This document shows, in pieces, positions 7,957 through 15,212 of a stretch of 56,004 nucleotides of DNA. Position numbers and translations under genes: made by a program. The first letter of the stretch is position 1. Each line of letters starts with the position of its first letter. The stretch spans positions 1 through 56,004 of the forward strand of contig CAZFBK010000005.1 of assembly GCA_964517065.1 (NCBI GenBank), written 5' to 3'. The notes under the pieces are model-generated. The model saw nothing but the letters and a program-made list of their open reading frames with translations. It was not told the origin of the DNA and searched no databases. The stretch is from CAYYYA01 sp964517065 (GTDB lineage: Bacteria > Patescibacteriota > Patescibacteriia > UBA1558 > 2-01-FULL-52-15).

Positions 7957-9417
7957 TTACGGAGTTCCGGTCGGATCACTCGTGTCGGTGGGCGGCGTCT
8001 GCTGTTCAGGTGCCTTCTTCGTACCGCCGAGAGGCAGGGCGATGGTTGCTTGAGGTCCTCTCCTTCTCTGACCTTCATTGAAAACCGTCGCGTTGGTCGT
8101 ACGATAGACTTCGCGATCCAGAAGTCTAGAGTACGCCCGTCTCAGCGCCGCATCCCAGCGATCCACCCTAGCCCTCTGGCTATCGGTCAACTGATCATAG
8201 TCCTCACCGTCGTACGGGCGTTTCCCCAGAGCAGCTTCTGTTGCGACGTAAGCAGTGGATCCCAGCTTCTGACCCTCACCCTCCGCTTCACGCTTTTGGG
8301 TGGTGATGGCGAGCTGAGCCGCTTGAGCAGCAGCTCGCTGATCAGTGATCCGCTTATCTTCATTAAAAGACTCAATCGAGAGCTGAATGAAGAAAACTCC
8401 TCGATTGTGGATGAGACCGGCCTGGACAGAACCCGGATAGTCCTTGGTCACAATCTCCACGATCTTCCTGCTGTCATAAGCAGCAATCGCGGCTGTGAGG
8501 TTGGGCGGAATTGCACTCCAGGAGCGCGGTTCACGTGTCACAGCATCTAGGACCTGGTGAGCGACAGGCAGAGCTGCCGACCCTTTGCGGAACCGAGCCA
8601 GAGCGATCTCCGGTCGGAGTGTTGGTTCTGCCTCACGCCAGGTTTTCATGGCAGTGAAGAAGATCTCGGAGTTGACATAGAGAGCGATGTCACCCTGACC
8701 CTGAAGCGCTTTGAGCTCCTCATAGGTCAGACGTGTTCCACAGTCGGAGTAGAAGATATCCAGACTGTTGCCAATAGCACCGATCTCCTCGCTCAAAAGC
8801 GTCTGGGATTGACGACGGTAAACGAGAGGTAGCACGACCCAGATATCACCGTCGTAAGGAACACTGACCTGAGCGCCAGTTGTGCTGAACACCCCTGGTG
8901 TTGATCTAAGTTCACCTCCTTCGATACTAGCTTGAGTCGGAAACTCCTTTGTGCGGAGGATCAGCTCGACCGGCGTTTGCACGGCTTGAGCATTATCTTT
9001 GCGCTCTGCTTTCTGCTCGGCCCGAAGTCGGCTAGAAAGACGATCCTTCTTAGCCTCGAAAGGGAATGTCGTCTCTCCGAGGAACCAGAGAGAGAAATGC
9101 GGCCCTTCACCTTTGTATCGTAGCTCCTTGCCCCAGAGGTCGTAGATCAGGAAACCGTTGGGCGGACCCTTGCGAATCCCAATGAGAGGAAGGAGAATGA
9201 AGCTACTACACACAACTCGGCACCAGACAGTATCATACCGGTCGCCCAAATTGACCAGAGCAAAGACGCTCTGGATCAAGAGCCACCAGCACAGCCAGTC
9301 CGCGTATTTGTTGCGCTCATCGCTGTGAGCCAACGTCGAGCCCTGCTTGAGGAAGCTCTGGATGAACTGTGCGAACAGTCCAGCCGCCACAAACAAGGTA
9401 ATGAAAAAACCGACCAT
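7957..9417 (-). CDS. SPFH/band-7-like membrane protein
   Basis: 486 residues. Hydrophobic segments at about 3-20, 42-56 and 64-80 anchor it. A beta-rich middle (about 95-340) is followed by an alanine- and glutamine-rich helix (AAAQAAQLAITTQKREAEG) typical of the C-terminal coiled part of band-7/flotillin-like proteins, and the tail is rich in P, T and Q. I infer a membrane-scaffold role, but the band-7 match is by pattern only. The gene is visibly richer in G+C than its neighbours and has a textbook GGAGGTG Shine-Dalgarno site 4 nt before the ATG, unlike almost every other gene here. It also has a leader of roughly 135 nt. Lateral transfer or a different expression regime are both possible. 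Confidence 0.72.
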   Translation of the reverse strand: MVGFFITLFVAAGLFAQFIQSFLKQGSTLAHSDERNKYADWLCWWLLIQSVFALVNLGDRYDTVWCRVVCSSFILLPLIGIRKGPPNGFLIYDLWGKELRYKGEGPHFSLWFLGETTFPFEAKKDRLSSRLRAEQKAERKDNAQAVQTPVELILRTKEFPTQASIEGGELRSTPGVFSTTGAQVSVPYDGDIWVVLPLVYRRQSQTLLSEEIGAIGNSLDIFYSDCGTRLTYEELKALQGQGDIALYVNSEIFFTAMKTWREAEPTLRPEIALARFRKGSAALPVAHQVLDAVTREPRSWSAIPPNLTAAIAAYDSRKIVEIVTKDYPGSVQAGLIHNRGVFFIQLSIESFNEDKRITDQRAAAQAAQLAITTQKREAEGEGQKLGSTAYVATEAALGKRPYDGEDYDQLTDSQRARVDRWDAALRRAYSRLLDREVYRTTNATVFNEGQRRRGPQATIALPLGGTKKAPEQQTPPTDTSDPTGTP

Positions 9418-9421
9418 CTGA

Positions 9422-9429
9422 CACCTCCG
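9422..9429 (-). promoter_or_regulatory. Strong Shine-Dalgarno site
   Basis: GGAGGTG on the minus strand, 4 nt before the ATG at 9417. It decides this start and is one of only three such sites in the window. Confidence 0.85.
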
Positions 9430-9464
9430 TTGAAGAAACTACCACTCGCGAAAAATCTATGAGA

Positions 9465-9487
9465 CTATCGACCGCTTTGGTCGATAG
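9465..9487 (-). promoter_or_regulatory. Leader hairpin in the SPFH-like gene 5' UTR
   Basis: Perfect 9-bp stem CTATCGACC/GGTCGATAG with a 5-nt loop. No T-run follows, so it is not a simple terminator. It lies between the promoter (9562-9590) and the Shine-Dalgarno site, a position suited to post-transcriptional control. Confidence 0.6.
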
Positions 9488-9561
9488 ACTTGGTTTTGTA
9501 ACTAGACAAATTGACAAGGTACCGTACCCTCCAGTACCTGTGATAAAATGGGTATTATGAT

Positions 9562-9590
9562 AATATACACTATATTGCTAATTATGTCAA
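9562..9590 (-). promoter_or_regulatory. Sigma-70-type promoter of the SPFH-like gene
   Basis: TTGACA, 17-bp spacer, TATATT on the minus strand. It implies a 5' leader of about 135 nt. The leader also contains a second possible hairpin around the GGTAC/GTACC repeat near 9519-9539. Confidence 0.7.
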
Positions 9591-9600
9591 TAGTTTATAA

Positions 9601-9622
9601 CAAAAAAAGGCTTATATTAGCC
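9601..9622 (-). terminator. Probable terminator of the heat-shock operon
   Basis: Short stem GGCT/AGCC followed on the minus strand by seven T. The stem is weak, but the T-run and the position downstream of dnaJ and just before the next promoter support it. Confidence 0.5.
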
Positions 9623-9666
9623 ATTTTATTATCACAATATCAAATATTTAATAATCAAATCCTAAA

Positions 9667-9782
9667 CAATAGTTAATAATCAATAATTAATTCTTAAACA
9701 CCTTCTTATAGGCTGTTTGGATATTTGAACCTCTTAAATATTAGATATTGTTTAGAACTTAGAGCTTAAATATTGACTATTG
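9667..9782. repeat. Inverted pair of degenerate heptamer arrays
   Basis: The left arm 9667-9699 reads CAATAGT, TAATAAT, CAATAAT, TAATTCT, TAAAC. The reverse complement of the right arm 9750-9782 reads CAATAGT, CAATATT, TAAGCTC, TAAGTTC, TAAAC. Both arms are 33 nt and keep the same phase and ends, around a 50-nt AT-rich core. This fills most of the 374-nt gap between dnaJ and the SPFH-like gene; no gene is visible in it. Confidence 0.7.
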
Positions 9783-9791
9783 TACTCCGAT

Positions 9792-10898
9792 CTACCAATT
9801 TTTCTTTTTATTCTCTGCTTTGAACTGCTGATCCAGCTCTTCTAACAGGTCTTTTTGCTTCTTGGACAGCTTCTCCGGCACAATGACATTGACAGTGATC
9901 AATTCATCACCCTTGCCCCGTCCAGACAGTCGTGGGAAGCCTTTGCTGCGTAGGATGAATACCTTACCACTAGCAGTTCCAGCTGGTATCTTCAGACGCA
10001 CGCTACCCTCCATCGTCGGTACACTAACTTCACCGCCAAGAACTAAGGTGGTAAACGGTACTGAGGCTTCGGTCAGTAGATCATCCTGCTGTCGGGTAAA
10101 CTGCTTGTCTGCTTTCAAACGAATGACCAGATACAGATCGCCAGCCTGCAGTCCATGAGCTCCCGCTTCCCCTTTGCCGGCGAATTTCAGCGTCTGACCA
10201 TTATCGATACCGGCTGGGATCTTGATGCTGATTTTTTCATTATCTTTGCGTATACCCTGTCCATCACAACGGTGGCATGGCTTGGTAATCTTCTGTCCCG
10301 TACCGTGACACGTATCGCAAACACTAGCAACCTGCATACCGCCAAAAATAGTATTTTGCACACGCTTCACCTGACCAGTACCTTTACAGGTTGGACAGCT
10401 CCCTATCTGACTACCTGGCTCAGCACCAGAGCCATGACAGATATCACAATTGACGTGTTTGTACAGTTCGATCTGACGTTCGACGCCATGATAGGCTTCA
10501 GCGAAATCAATTTCCACAGCTACCTGTATATCCTGAGCTTTGTGCGAGCGTTGACCTCCGCCTCCACCGAAGCCAAAAGCTCCGCCAAACAAATCTCCTA
10601 AATCACCAAAATCAAACTGCTGCCCACCCGCGCCGCCGAAACCACCAGCAAAATCACTCCACTGCTGCCCACCTCCGGCACCAGCCTGATCGAAGCCAGC
10701 GCCAAACTGATCATACTGTCGGCGCTTTTCTTCACTACCCAAAACCTGATAAGCCGTATTCAGCTCTTTGAATTTTTCGGCATCGCCGCCTTGCTTATCA
10801 GGATGAAATTCGTGGGCCTTCTTACGAAAGGCTTTTTTGATCTCATCCTGACTGGCTCCGCGGTCAACACCAAGCGTCTGATAATAGTCTGCAGGCAT
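9792..10898 (-). CDS. dnaJ: Chaperone protein DnaJ
   Basis: Hsp40 co-chaperone that stimulates DnaK ATPase and delivers unfolded substrates. 368 residues. The J domain (1-65) has the HPD tripeptide (HEFHPDKQ). A Gly/Phe-rich linker (about 66-115) follows, then four CxxCxGxG-type zinc motifs (CDICHGSG, CPTCKGTG, CDTCHGTG, CHRCDGQG), then the two beta-barrel C-terminal substrate domains with GKGDELI and a basic end. It is the last gene of the hrcA-grpE-dnaK-dnaJ operon, 21 nt after dnaK. It is a complete type I DnaJ. Confidence 0.97.
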   Translation of the reverse strand: MPADYYQTLGVDRGASQDEIKKAFRKKAHEFHPDKQGGDAEKFKELNTAYQVLGSEEKRRQYDQFGAGFDQAGAGGGQQWSDFAGGFGGAGGQQFDFGDLGDLFGGAFGFGGGGGQRSHKAQDIQVAVEIDFAEAYHGVERQIELYKHVNCDICHGSGAEPGSQIGSCPTCKGTGQVKRVQNTIFGGMQVASVCDTCHGTGQKITKPCHRCDGQGIRKDNEKISIKIPAGIDNGQTLKFAGKGEAGAHGLQAGDLYLVIRLKADKQFTRQQDDLLTEASVPFTTLVLGGEVSVPTMEGSVRLKIPAGTASGKVFILRSKGFPRLSGRGKGDELITVNVIVPEKLSKKQKDLLEELDQQFKAENKKKNW

Positions 10899-10919
10899 GG
10901 ATAGATAGTATCCTAAAAA

Positions 10920-12812
10920 TTATTTCTTTTCCTCGTCGACAACTTCGCCTTCAGTCGGTTCACCGGCAGCTTTTGGCTCTTCAGCTGCACCGGACTGTGC
11001 TCCGGCGGCTGATTGCTGCTGATACATGGCAGCACCTATTTTCTGGGCAATAGCTGACAAGGCTTCTAAAGCTGACTTGGTAGCGACGATATCTTCACCG
11101 TCTTTCACTTGCTTCAAGGCAGCTAGTTTTTCTTCCAATTGTTTCTTGTCATCAGCCGACATCTTGTCGCCACTTTCTTTTAGTAGTTTATCTGTAGAAT
11201 TAACGACTGAATCAGCTTCATTTTTGGTATCAGCCGCTTCCCGTTTCTTCTTGTCTTCATCGGCATGAAGCTCGGCGTCTTTCTGCATTTTGGCAATCTC
11301 ATCTTTGGATAGCCCAGAGGAAGAAGTCACCGTGATAGACTGCTCTTTGTTGGTAGCCTTATCTTTAGCTTTTACATTCAAAATACCGTTAGCGTCAATG
11401 TCGAAGGTAACTTCAATCTGCGGCACACCACGAGGTGCCGGTGGAATTCCCGAAAGATTAAAGTTACCTAAGGTTTTATTATCGGCTGACATTTCCCGTT
11501 CTCCTTGGAGCACGTGAATCGTGACTGTATCTTGATTATCTGCTGCCGTCGAGAACACTTGAGATTTTGAAGTTGGGATTGTAGTGTTGCGGTTGATAAT
11601 CGGCGTTCGAACTCCTCCCATGGTTTCGATACCAAGGGTTAACGGTGTGACGTCAAGCAATAAGACATCTTTGACATCACCCTGCAAGACACCAGCCTGC
11701 ACCGCAGCACCGAGTGCTACTACTTCATCGGGGTTAACGCTAATATTAGGTTTCTTACCGAAGAATTTCTCTACTTCTTGCATGACGAGGGGCATGCGAG
11801 TCATACCACCAACCATGACAACTTCATCGAGATCTTTTACCGTCAGACCAGCATCACTTAACGCTTTTTTACAAGGTTCTAAGGTCTTCTGTACTAGATC
11901 ACCTACAATTTCTTCTAATTTAGTACGCGTTAACTTCAAAACCAAATGTTGTGGGCCGGCGTCAGTAGTAGTGATAAACGGCTGATTGATCTCGGTATCG
12001 GTAGCAGACGACAGCTCAATCTTAGCCTTTTCTCCGGCTTCTTTCAGACGTTGTAGCGCCAGCTTGTCATTCGCCAGGTCAATACCATGTTCCTTTTTGA
12101 ACTCGTCAAGAATCCAAGCAATAATTCGTTGATCAAAGTCATCACCTCCAAGGTGGGTATCACCATTGGTTGCCTTCACCTCAACCGTATCAGCTGCTAC
12201 TTCGAGAATAGAAACGTCGAAAGTACCACCTCCAAGGTCATAGACAGCAATCTTCTGATCTTTTTTCTTGTCAAAACCATAGGCCAGAGCAGCTGCTGTC
12301 GGCTCATTGATAATACGTTTGACATCCAAGCCCGCAATCTTGCCAGCATCTTTCGTAGCCTGACGTTGAGAGTCGTCGAAATAGGCTGGAACAGTGATAA
12401 CGGCTTCAGTGATCGTCTCACCCAGTCGAGCCTCAGCGTCCGCTTTGAGCTTGCCCAAAATCATCGCAGAAACTTCCTGCGGTGAGTACTCTTTGTCACC
12501 CATGACAACTTTGACACCATCTCCTGAACGAACGATCTTATACGGCATAGCCTTCTGATCACGTTCTACTTCTGGATCATCAGCATGACGTCCGATCAGA
12601 CGCTTGACGGAGAAGATAGTGTTACTAGCATTGGTGACAGCCTGACGCTTGGCGGTTACACCAACCAGACGTTCACCTGATTTGGCGATCGCCACCATTG
12701 ATGGAGTTGTACGATTACCTTCTTTGTTTTCGAGAATCTTTGGACTACCACCCTCTATGATCGCCATAGCGGAGTTGGTTGTACCCAAGTCAATACCTAA
12801 TATTTTTGCCAT
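10920..12812 (-). CDS. dnaK: Molecular chaperone DnaK (Hsp70)
   Basis: Hsp70 chaperone of the cytoplasm. 630 residues, normal length. The ATPase domain starts with ILGIDLGTTNSAMAI, has the IDLGGGTFDVS-type motif (YDLGGGTFDVSILE) and the VVMVGGMTRMPLV motif. The substrate-binding domain has DVTPLTLGIETMGG, and the C-terminal lid ends in the acidic EGEVVDEEKK. It lies within the heat-shock operon under CIRCE control, 10 nt after the small zinc protein. There is no Shine-Dalgarno site before the ATG. Confidence 0.98.
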   Translation of the reverse strand: MAKILGIDLGTTNSAMAIIEGGSPKILENKEGNRTTPSMVAIAKSGERLVGVTAKRQAVTNASNTIFSVKRLIGRHADDPEVERDQKAMPYKIVRSGDGVKVVMGDKEYSPQEVSAMILGKLKADAEARLGETITEAVITVPAYFDDSQRQATKDAGKIAGLDVKRIINEPTAAALAYGFDKKKDQKIAVYDLGGGTFDVSILEVAADTVEVKATNGDTHLGGDDFDQRIIAWILDEFKKEHGIDLANDKLALQRLKEAGEKAKIELSSATDTEINQPFITTTDAGPQHLVLKLTRTKLEEIVGDLVQKTLEPCKKALSDAGLTVKDLDEVVMVGGMTRMPLVMQEVEKFFGKKPNISVNPDEVVALGAAVQAGVLQGDVKDVLLLDVTPLTLGIETMGGVRTPIINRNTTIPTSKSQVFSTAADNQDTVTIHVLQGEREMSADNKTLGNFNLSGIPPAPRGVPQIEVTFDIDANGILNVKAKDKATNKEQSITVTSSSGLSKDEIAKMQKDAELHADEDKKKREAADTKNEADSVVNSTDKLLKESGDKMSADDKKQLEEKLAALKQVKDGEDIVATKSALEALSAIAQKIGAAMYQQQSAAGAQSGAAEEPKAAGEPTEGEVVDEEKK

Positions 12813-12822
12813 ATATGTTTTG

Positions 12823-13188
12823 TTAGCGAGTTGTAGCTGTATCTGAAGTTTCAGATAAACCTACAGACTGGCGTACATTAATTAATAAATTTTTAGCGTG
12901 AATTTCATTGTACAGAGCTAGGAAAGCGTCCTCTGTAATACGAGCTGTCTCTAGTACTGGTAAAGCTTCATCGATCTGTAGATCGGTTAGAATAGCATTA
13001 CCGACTAAACCTTGTGGCATAGCCACGACGTTTGCCAGCAGATTAACGTTGCAGATATCACAATGCAGATGAGCGAGGACCGTTGACTCTGCATTCATCA
13101 GAATAGTAATTTTATTCTGGTCAAACTCAGTACCGCAGCCAGGACACTTTTGAATTAATTTGAGATGTAAATGATGTGGTTGTTGCAT
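12823..13188 (-). CDS. Small putative zinc-binding protein in the heat-shock operon
   Basis: 121 residues with two cysteine pairs, CPGC near residue 15 and CDIC near residue 44, the pattern of a zinc ribbon. The rest is a mixed fold with NVVAMPQGLVGNAILTD and a helical second half. It sits exactly between grpE (4 nt away) and dnaK (10 nt away), so it is expressed with the chaperones under CIRCE. I do not recognise the family. Its position suggests a chaperone accessory or stress-related zinc protein, which is inference from context only. Confidence 0.8.
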   Translation of the reverse strand: MQQPHHLHLKLIQKCPGCGTEFDQNKITILMNAESTVLAHLHCDICNVNLLANVVAMPQGLVGNAILTDLQIDEALPVLETARITEDAFLALYNEIHAKNLLINVRQSVGLSETSDTATTR

Positions 13189-13192
13189 GGTT

Positions 13193-13723
13193 TTAACTTT
13201 CTGAGGGTTTGGTAACAGTCAAATCGTTGACAATAACTTTGGCTGGTCGTAGCACCTGATCATCTAGATACAATCCCGGCGAGACAATCCTTACAATGGT
13301 ATTATCAGGTCTGTCAGGCTCAACCACCGAATCAATAGCTTCATGGATATCATGCTGCAGTGGGTCGCCAATTTTGACGGGAATCTCTCCCAATCCCCAA
13401 CCCTTCATCAGTTCGTCTGCTTGGCTACGAATATGTCCCAAGCCTACGACCCAATTGGCTGATTTTTGTTCGGTCGGAATATGATCCAGCGCTAATTTGA
13501 AATGATCAAAGAACGGCAGAAAATCAGCCAGCAATCCTGCTCGGATAAACCAACGATTCTCTGTCTGACGTTTAGCTGTTTCCTGCTTCAGGTTCTCATA
13601 ATCCGCCAAAGCACGTTTCCAGCCATTCAGGTTGCTGGCCGCTTCTTCAGCTAACTGCGTCAGCTGATCTTGGGCTGGCTCATCACGCAGCTCATCCGTG
13701 TGTTTTGTCTTTCCCTGTGACAT
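13193..13723 (-). CDS. grpE: Nucleotide exchange factor GrpE
   Basis: ADP/ATP exchange factor for DnaK. 176 residues. A charged N-terminal part leads into the long dimerisation helix (about 20-80, WKRALADYENLKQETAKRQ). The compact beta-domain has the family pattern with P-IKIGDP-type residues (IPVKIGDPLQHDIHEAI), VRIVSPGLYLDDQVLRPAKV and a short C-terminus. It follows hrcA by 3 nt, the standard order in Gram-positive-type operons. Confidence 0.95.
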   Translation of the reverse strand: MSQGKTKHTDELRDEPAQDQLTQLAEEAASNLNGWKRALADYENLKQETAKRQTENRWFIRAGLLADFLPFFDHFKLALDHIPTEQKSANWVVGLGHIRSQADELMKGWGLGEIPVKIGDPLQHDIHEAIDSVVEPDRPDNTIVRIVSPGLYLDDQVLRPAKVIVNDLTVTKPSES

Positions 13724-13726
13724 ATA

Positions 13727-14404
13727 TTAATCTAAATATTTTACTGCTTGTTCTAATAATTTTACATGTCCTGCATAATTTGTACGGACTGGGGTCAAAA
13801 GTCCCATAATAGTCTCTCCGTGGGGACTACCATTAGAAACAAAGATAGCACTGCAGTCAGGGCCAAAAGGATTATGACGACCTAGAAAGATAGTAGGCTC
13901 TCCCGCTGGTAATTGTCCAAAGAAGGCCGGCAGGACATCATCGAGTCTATCGAGGGCACGGCTCAAGGACTGAACCAGACGGGCATCCATGAACTCTGGT
14001 TGGGCAAATAATCGACTGAAACCAGTATAGAAATAATCGCTCAAATCAGAAGCCATGACGGCAGCGGTCTCAGATACCTCCGCAGCTAATTTGGCGACTC
14101 CCCGCAGTCCCCAGCGTTCTTTATAGCTCTGAAGCAACAGATCGGTCTTATCATCGGTATCCTCTGCTCTCATCAGACTATCTAGGTAATATTTCAAACC
14201 TTTAATAGTCGGCAACCGACCGGCTGAAATATGTGGCTGATAGATGAAGCCTTTGGCCTCAAGGTCTAATAACTCGTTACGAATAGTCGCTGGACTGACA
14301 TCGAGATCACTCTCAGAAGCCAGCGCTAATGAGCCTACTGGTTGTGCAGTATCAATATACAATTCTACAACTAAGCGCAATAAAACCTTTTGTCTCTGGT
14401 CCAT
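13727..14404 (-). CDS. hrcA: Heat-inducible transcription repressor HrcA (short form)
   Basis: Repressor that binds CIRCE and is folded by chaperonin in known systems. The N-terminal winged helix is clear (QPVGSLALASE, SPATIRNELLDLEAKGFI, HISAGRLPT). At 225 residues it is well below the usual 330-350: the GAF-like core and its insertion are shortened, although conserved pieces (IFLGRHNPFGPDC, LLTPVRTNYAGHV) remain. It starts 9 nt after a perfect CIRCE, so it autoregulates the operon. No groEL/groES lies in the window. Confidence 0.93.
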   Translation of the reverse strand: MDQRQKVLLRLVVELYIDTAQPVGSLALASESDLDVSPATIRNELLDLEAKGFIYQPHISAGRLPTIKGLKYYLDSLMRAEDTDDKTDLLLQSYKERWGLRGVAKLAAEVSETAAVMASDLSDYFYTGFSRLFAQPEFMDARLVQSLSRALDRLDDVLPAFFGQLPAGEPTIFLGRHNPFGPDCSAIFVSNGSPHGETIMGLLTPVRTNYAGHVKLLEQAVKYLD

Positions 14405-14413
14405 ATGAGCATA

Positions 14414-14440
14414 TTAGCACTCATAAGTATAGAGTGCTAA
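14414..14440. promoter_or_regulatory. CIRCE operator
   Basis: Perfect 9-9-9 inverted repeat, TTAGCACTC and GAGTGCTAA with a 9-nt spacer, matching the HrcA-binding consensus. It starts 3 nt downstream of the -10 box and ends 9 nt before the hrcA ATG, so bound HrcA would cover the transcription start. Confidence 0.97.
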
Positions 14441-14443
14441 TGA

Positions 14444-14472
14444 AGTATAATAAATCAGCTAGAGGCTGTCAA
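14444..14472 (-). promoter_or_regulatory. Heat-shock operon promoter
   Basis: TTGACA, 17-bp spacer, TATACT, directly upstream of CIRCE. Confidence 0.9.
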
Positions 14473-14545
14473 CCCTGTTAGTCAGACCTATGTCATAGAC
14501 CCACAATAAGCAGTAGGCAACTCTCTCTACCCCGATAATCGAGTA

Positions 14546-14578
14546 ACAAAAAGCTCCTATTATTACTAATAAGAGCTT
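14546..14578 (-). terminator. Terminator of the major pilin gene
   Basis: Stem of 11 pairs with one mismatch (arms around AAGCTC/GAGCTT, loop near 14563-14566), followed by five T on the minus strand. Confidence 0.8.
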
Positions 14579-14591
14579 CCAAAATGTGATA

Positions 14592-15146
14592 TTATCGGGC
14601 TACGCGGATAACGTTGCTGGTGGCATTAACATAAGGCAAACACGCGCCAACTGTCACTCGATTACCTGGTTGCGATCGGTAAATATAGTAGCCAGTCCAA
14701 GATGCATGAAAAGGTCCAAGAATTGGATCTTGAGGAATGGTCGGTAGATAGGTATCAACCAAAGCTGAAGTTAGATCAGCACAACCAACTGCTGAAGTTG
14801 TTGTAGCGCTACTCGGACCACTGGTGAAGCCGCAACCGGTAGCCGCACCATTATTCCAAACAATCGAGGAGCCGCAACCGCTAGCGTTGGTCCCAATTCC
14901 AAGAGTTACCCCCGCATTAGCTCCGTTAATCGCTGTTGGAAAGTTTCCGTTATTATCAGCTACATAGGCCAACACGGCGTTCAGGATAGCAGTGACATCT
15001 GCCCAACGTTTAGCATTATTCGCTTCACCGATACGTTTCGCCGGATTGATGGCCACGTAGGCAGCCGAGGCCAAGATGGCAATGATAGCTACAACGATGA
15101 TCAACTCGATCAACGTAAAGCCTTTCTTATGAGAGGATTTTAACAT
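14592..15146 (-). CDS. Major type IV pilin (prepilin)
   Basis: 184 residues. A short basic leader ends at glycine (KSSHKKG) before FTLIELIIVVAIIAILA, the classical class III signal with phenylalanine +1 and glutamate +5. The globular head has cysteines in CGSS, CGFT, CADL and ACLPY, and the terminal motif LPTIPQDP...GYYIY typical of GspG-like pilins. It has its own promoter and terminator, separate from the pilus operon, as expected for an abundant major subunit. Processing would need a prepilin peptidase, which is not in the window. The same C-terminal motif recurs in the odd protein at 25957-26391. Confidence 0.92.
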   Translation of the reverse strand: MLKSSHKKGFTLIELIIVVAIIAILASAAYVAINPAKRIGEANNAKRWADVTAILNAVLAYVADNNGNFPTAINGANAGVTLGIGTNASGCGSSIVWNNGAATGCGFTSGPSSATTTSAVGCADLTSALVDTYLPTIPQDPILGPFHASWTGYYIYRSQPGNRVTVGACLPYVNATSNVIRVAR

Positions 15147-15160
15147 TGTATTTTTTTATG

Positions 15161-15176
15161 TTATCCACAATGGATA
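15161..15176. promoter_or_regulatory. Leader hairpin containing a consensus DnaA-box sequence
   Basis: TTATCCACA (15161-15169, plus strand) matches the DnaA-box consensus, and TATCC/GGATA with a 5-nt loop can form a hairpin in the pilin mRNA leader. It lies between the extended -10 promoter and the ATG. Either reading could be coincidental. Confidence 0.35.
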
Positions 15177-15187
15177 TTAATATAATA

Positions 15188-15196
15188 ATTATAGCA
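15188..15196 (-). promoter_or_regulatory. Extended -10 promoter of the major pilin
   Basis: TGC-TATAAT on the minus strand, giving a leader of about 35 nt before the ATG at 15146. Only a weak -35 resemblance. Confidence 0.65.
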
Positions 15197-15212
15197 GGTT
15201 TTGACCAGGACG

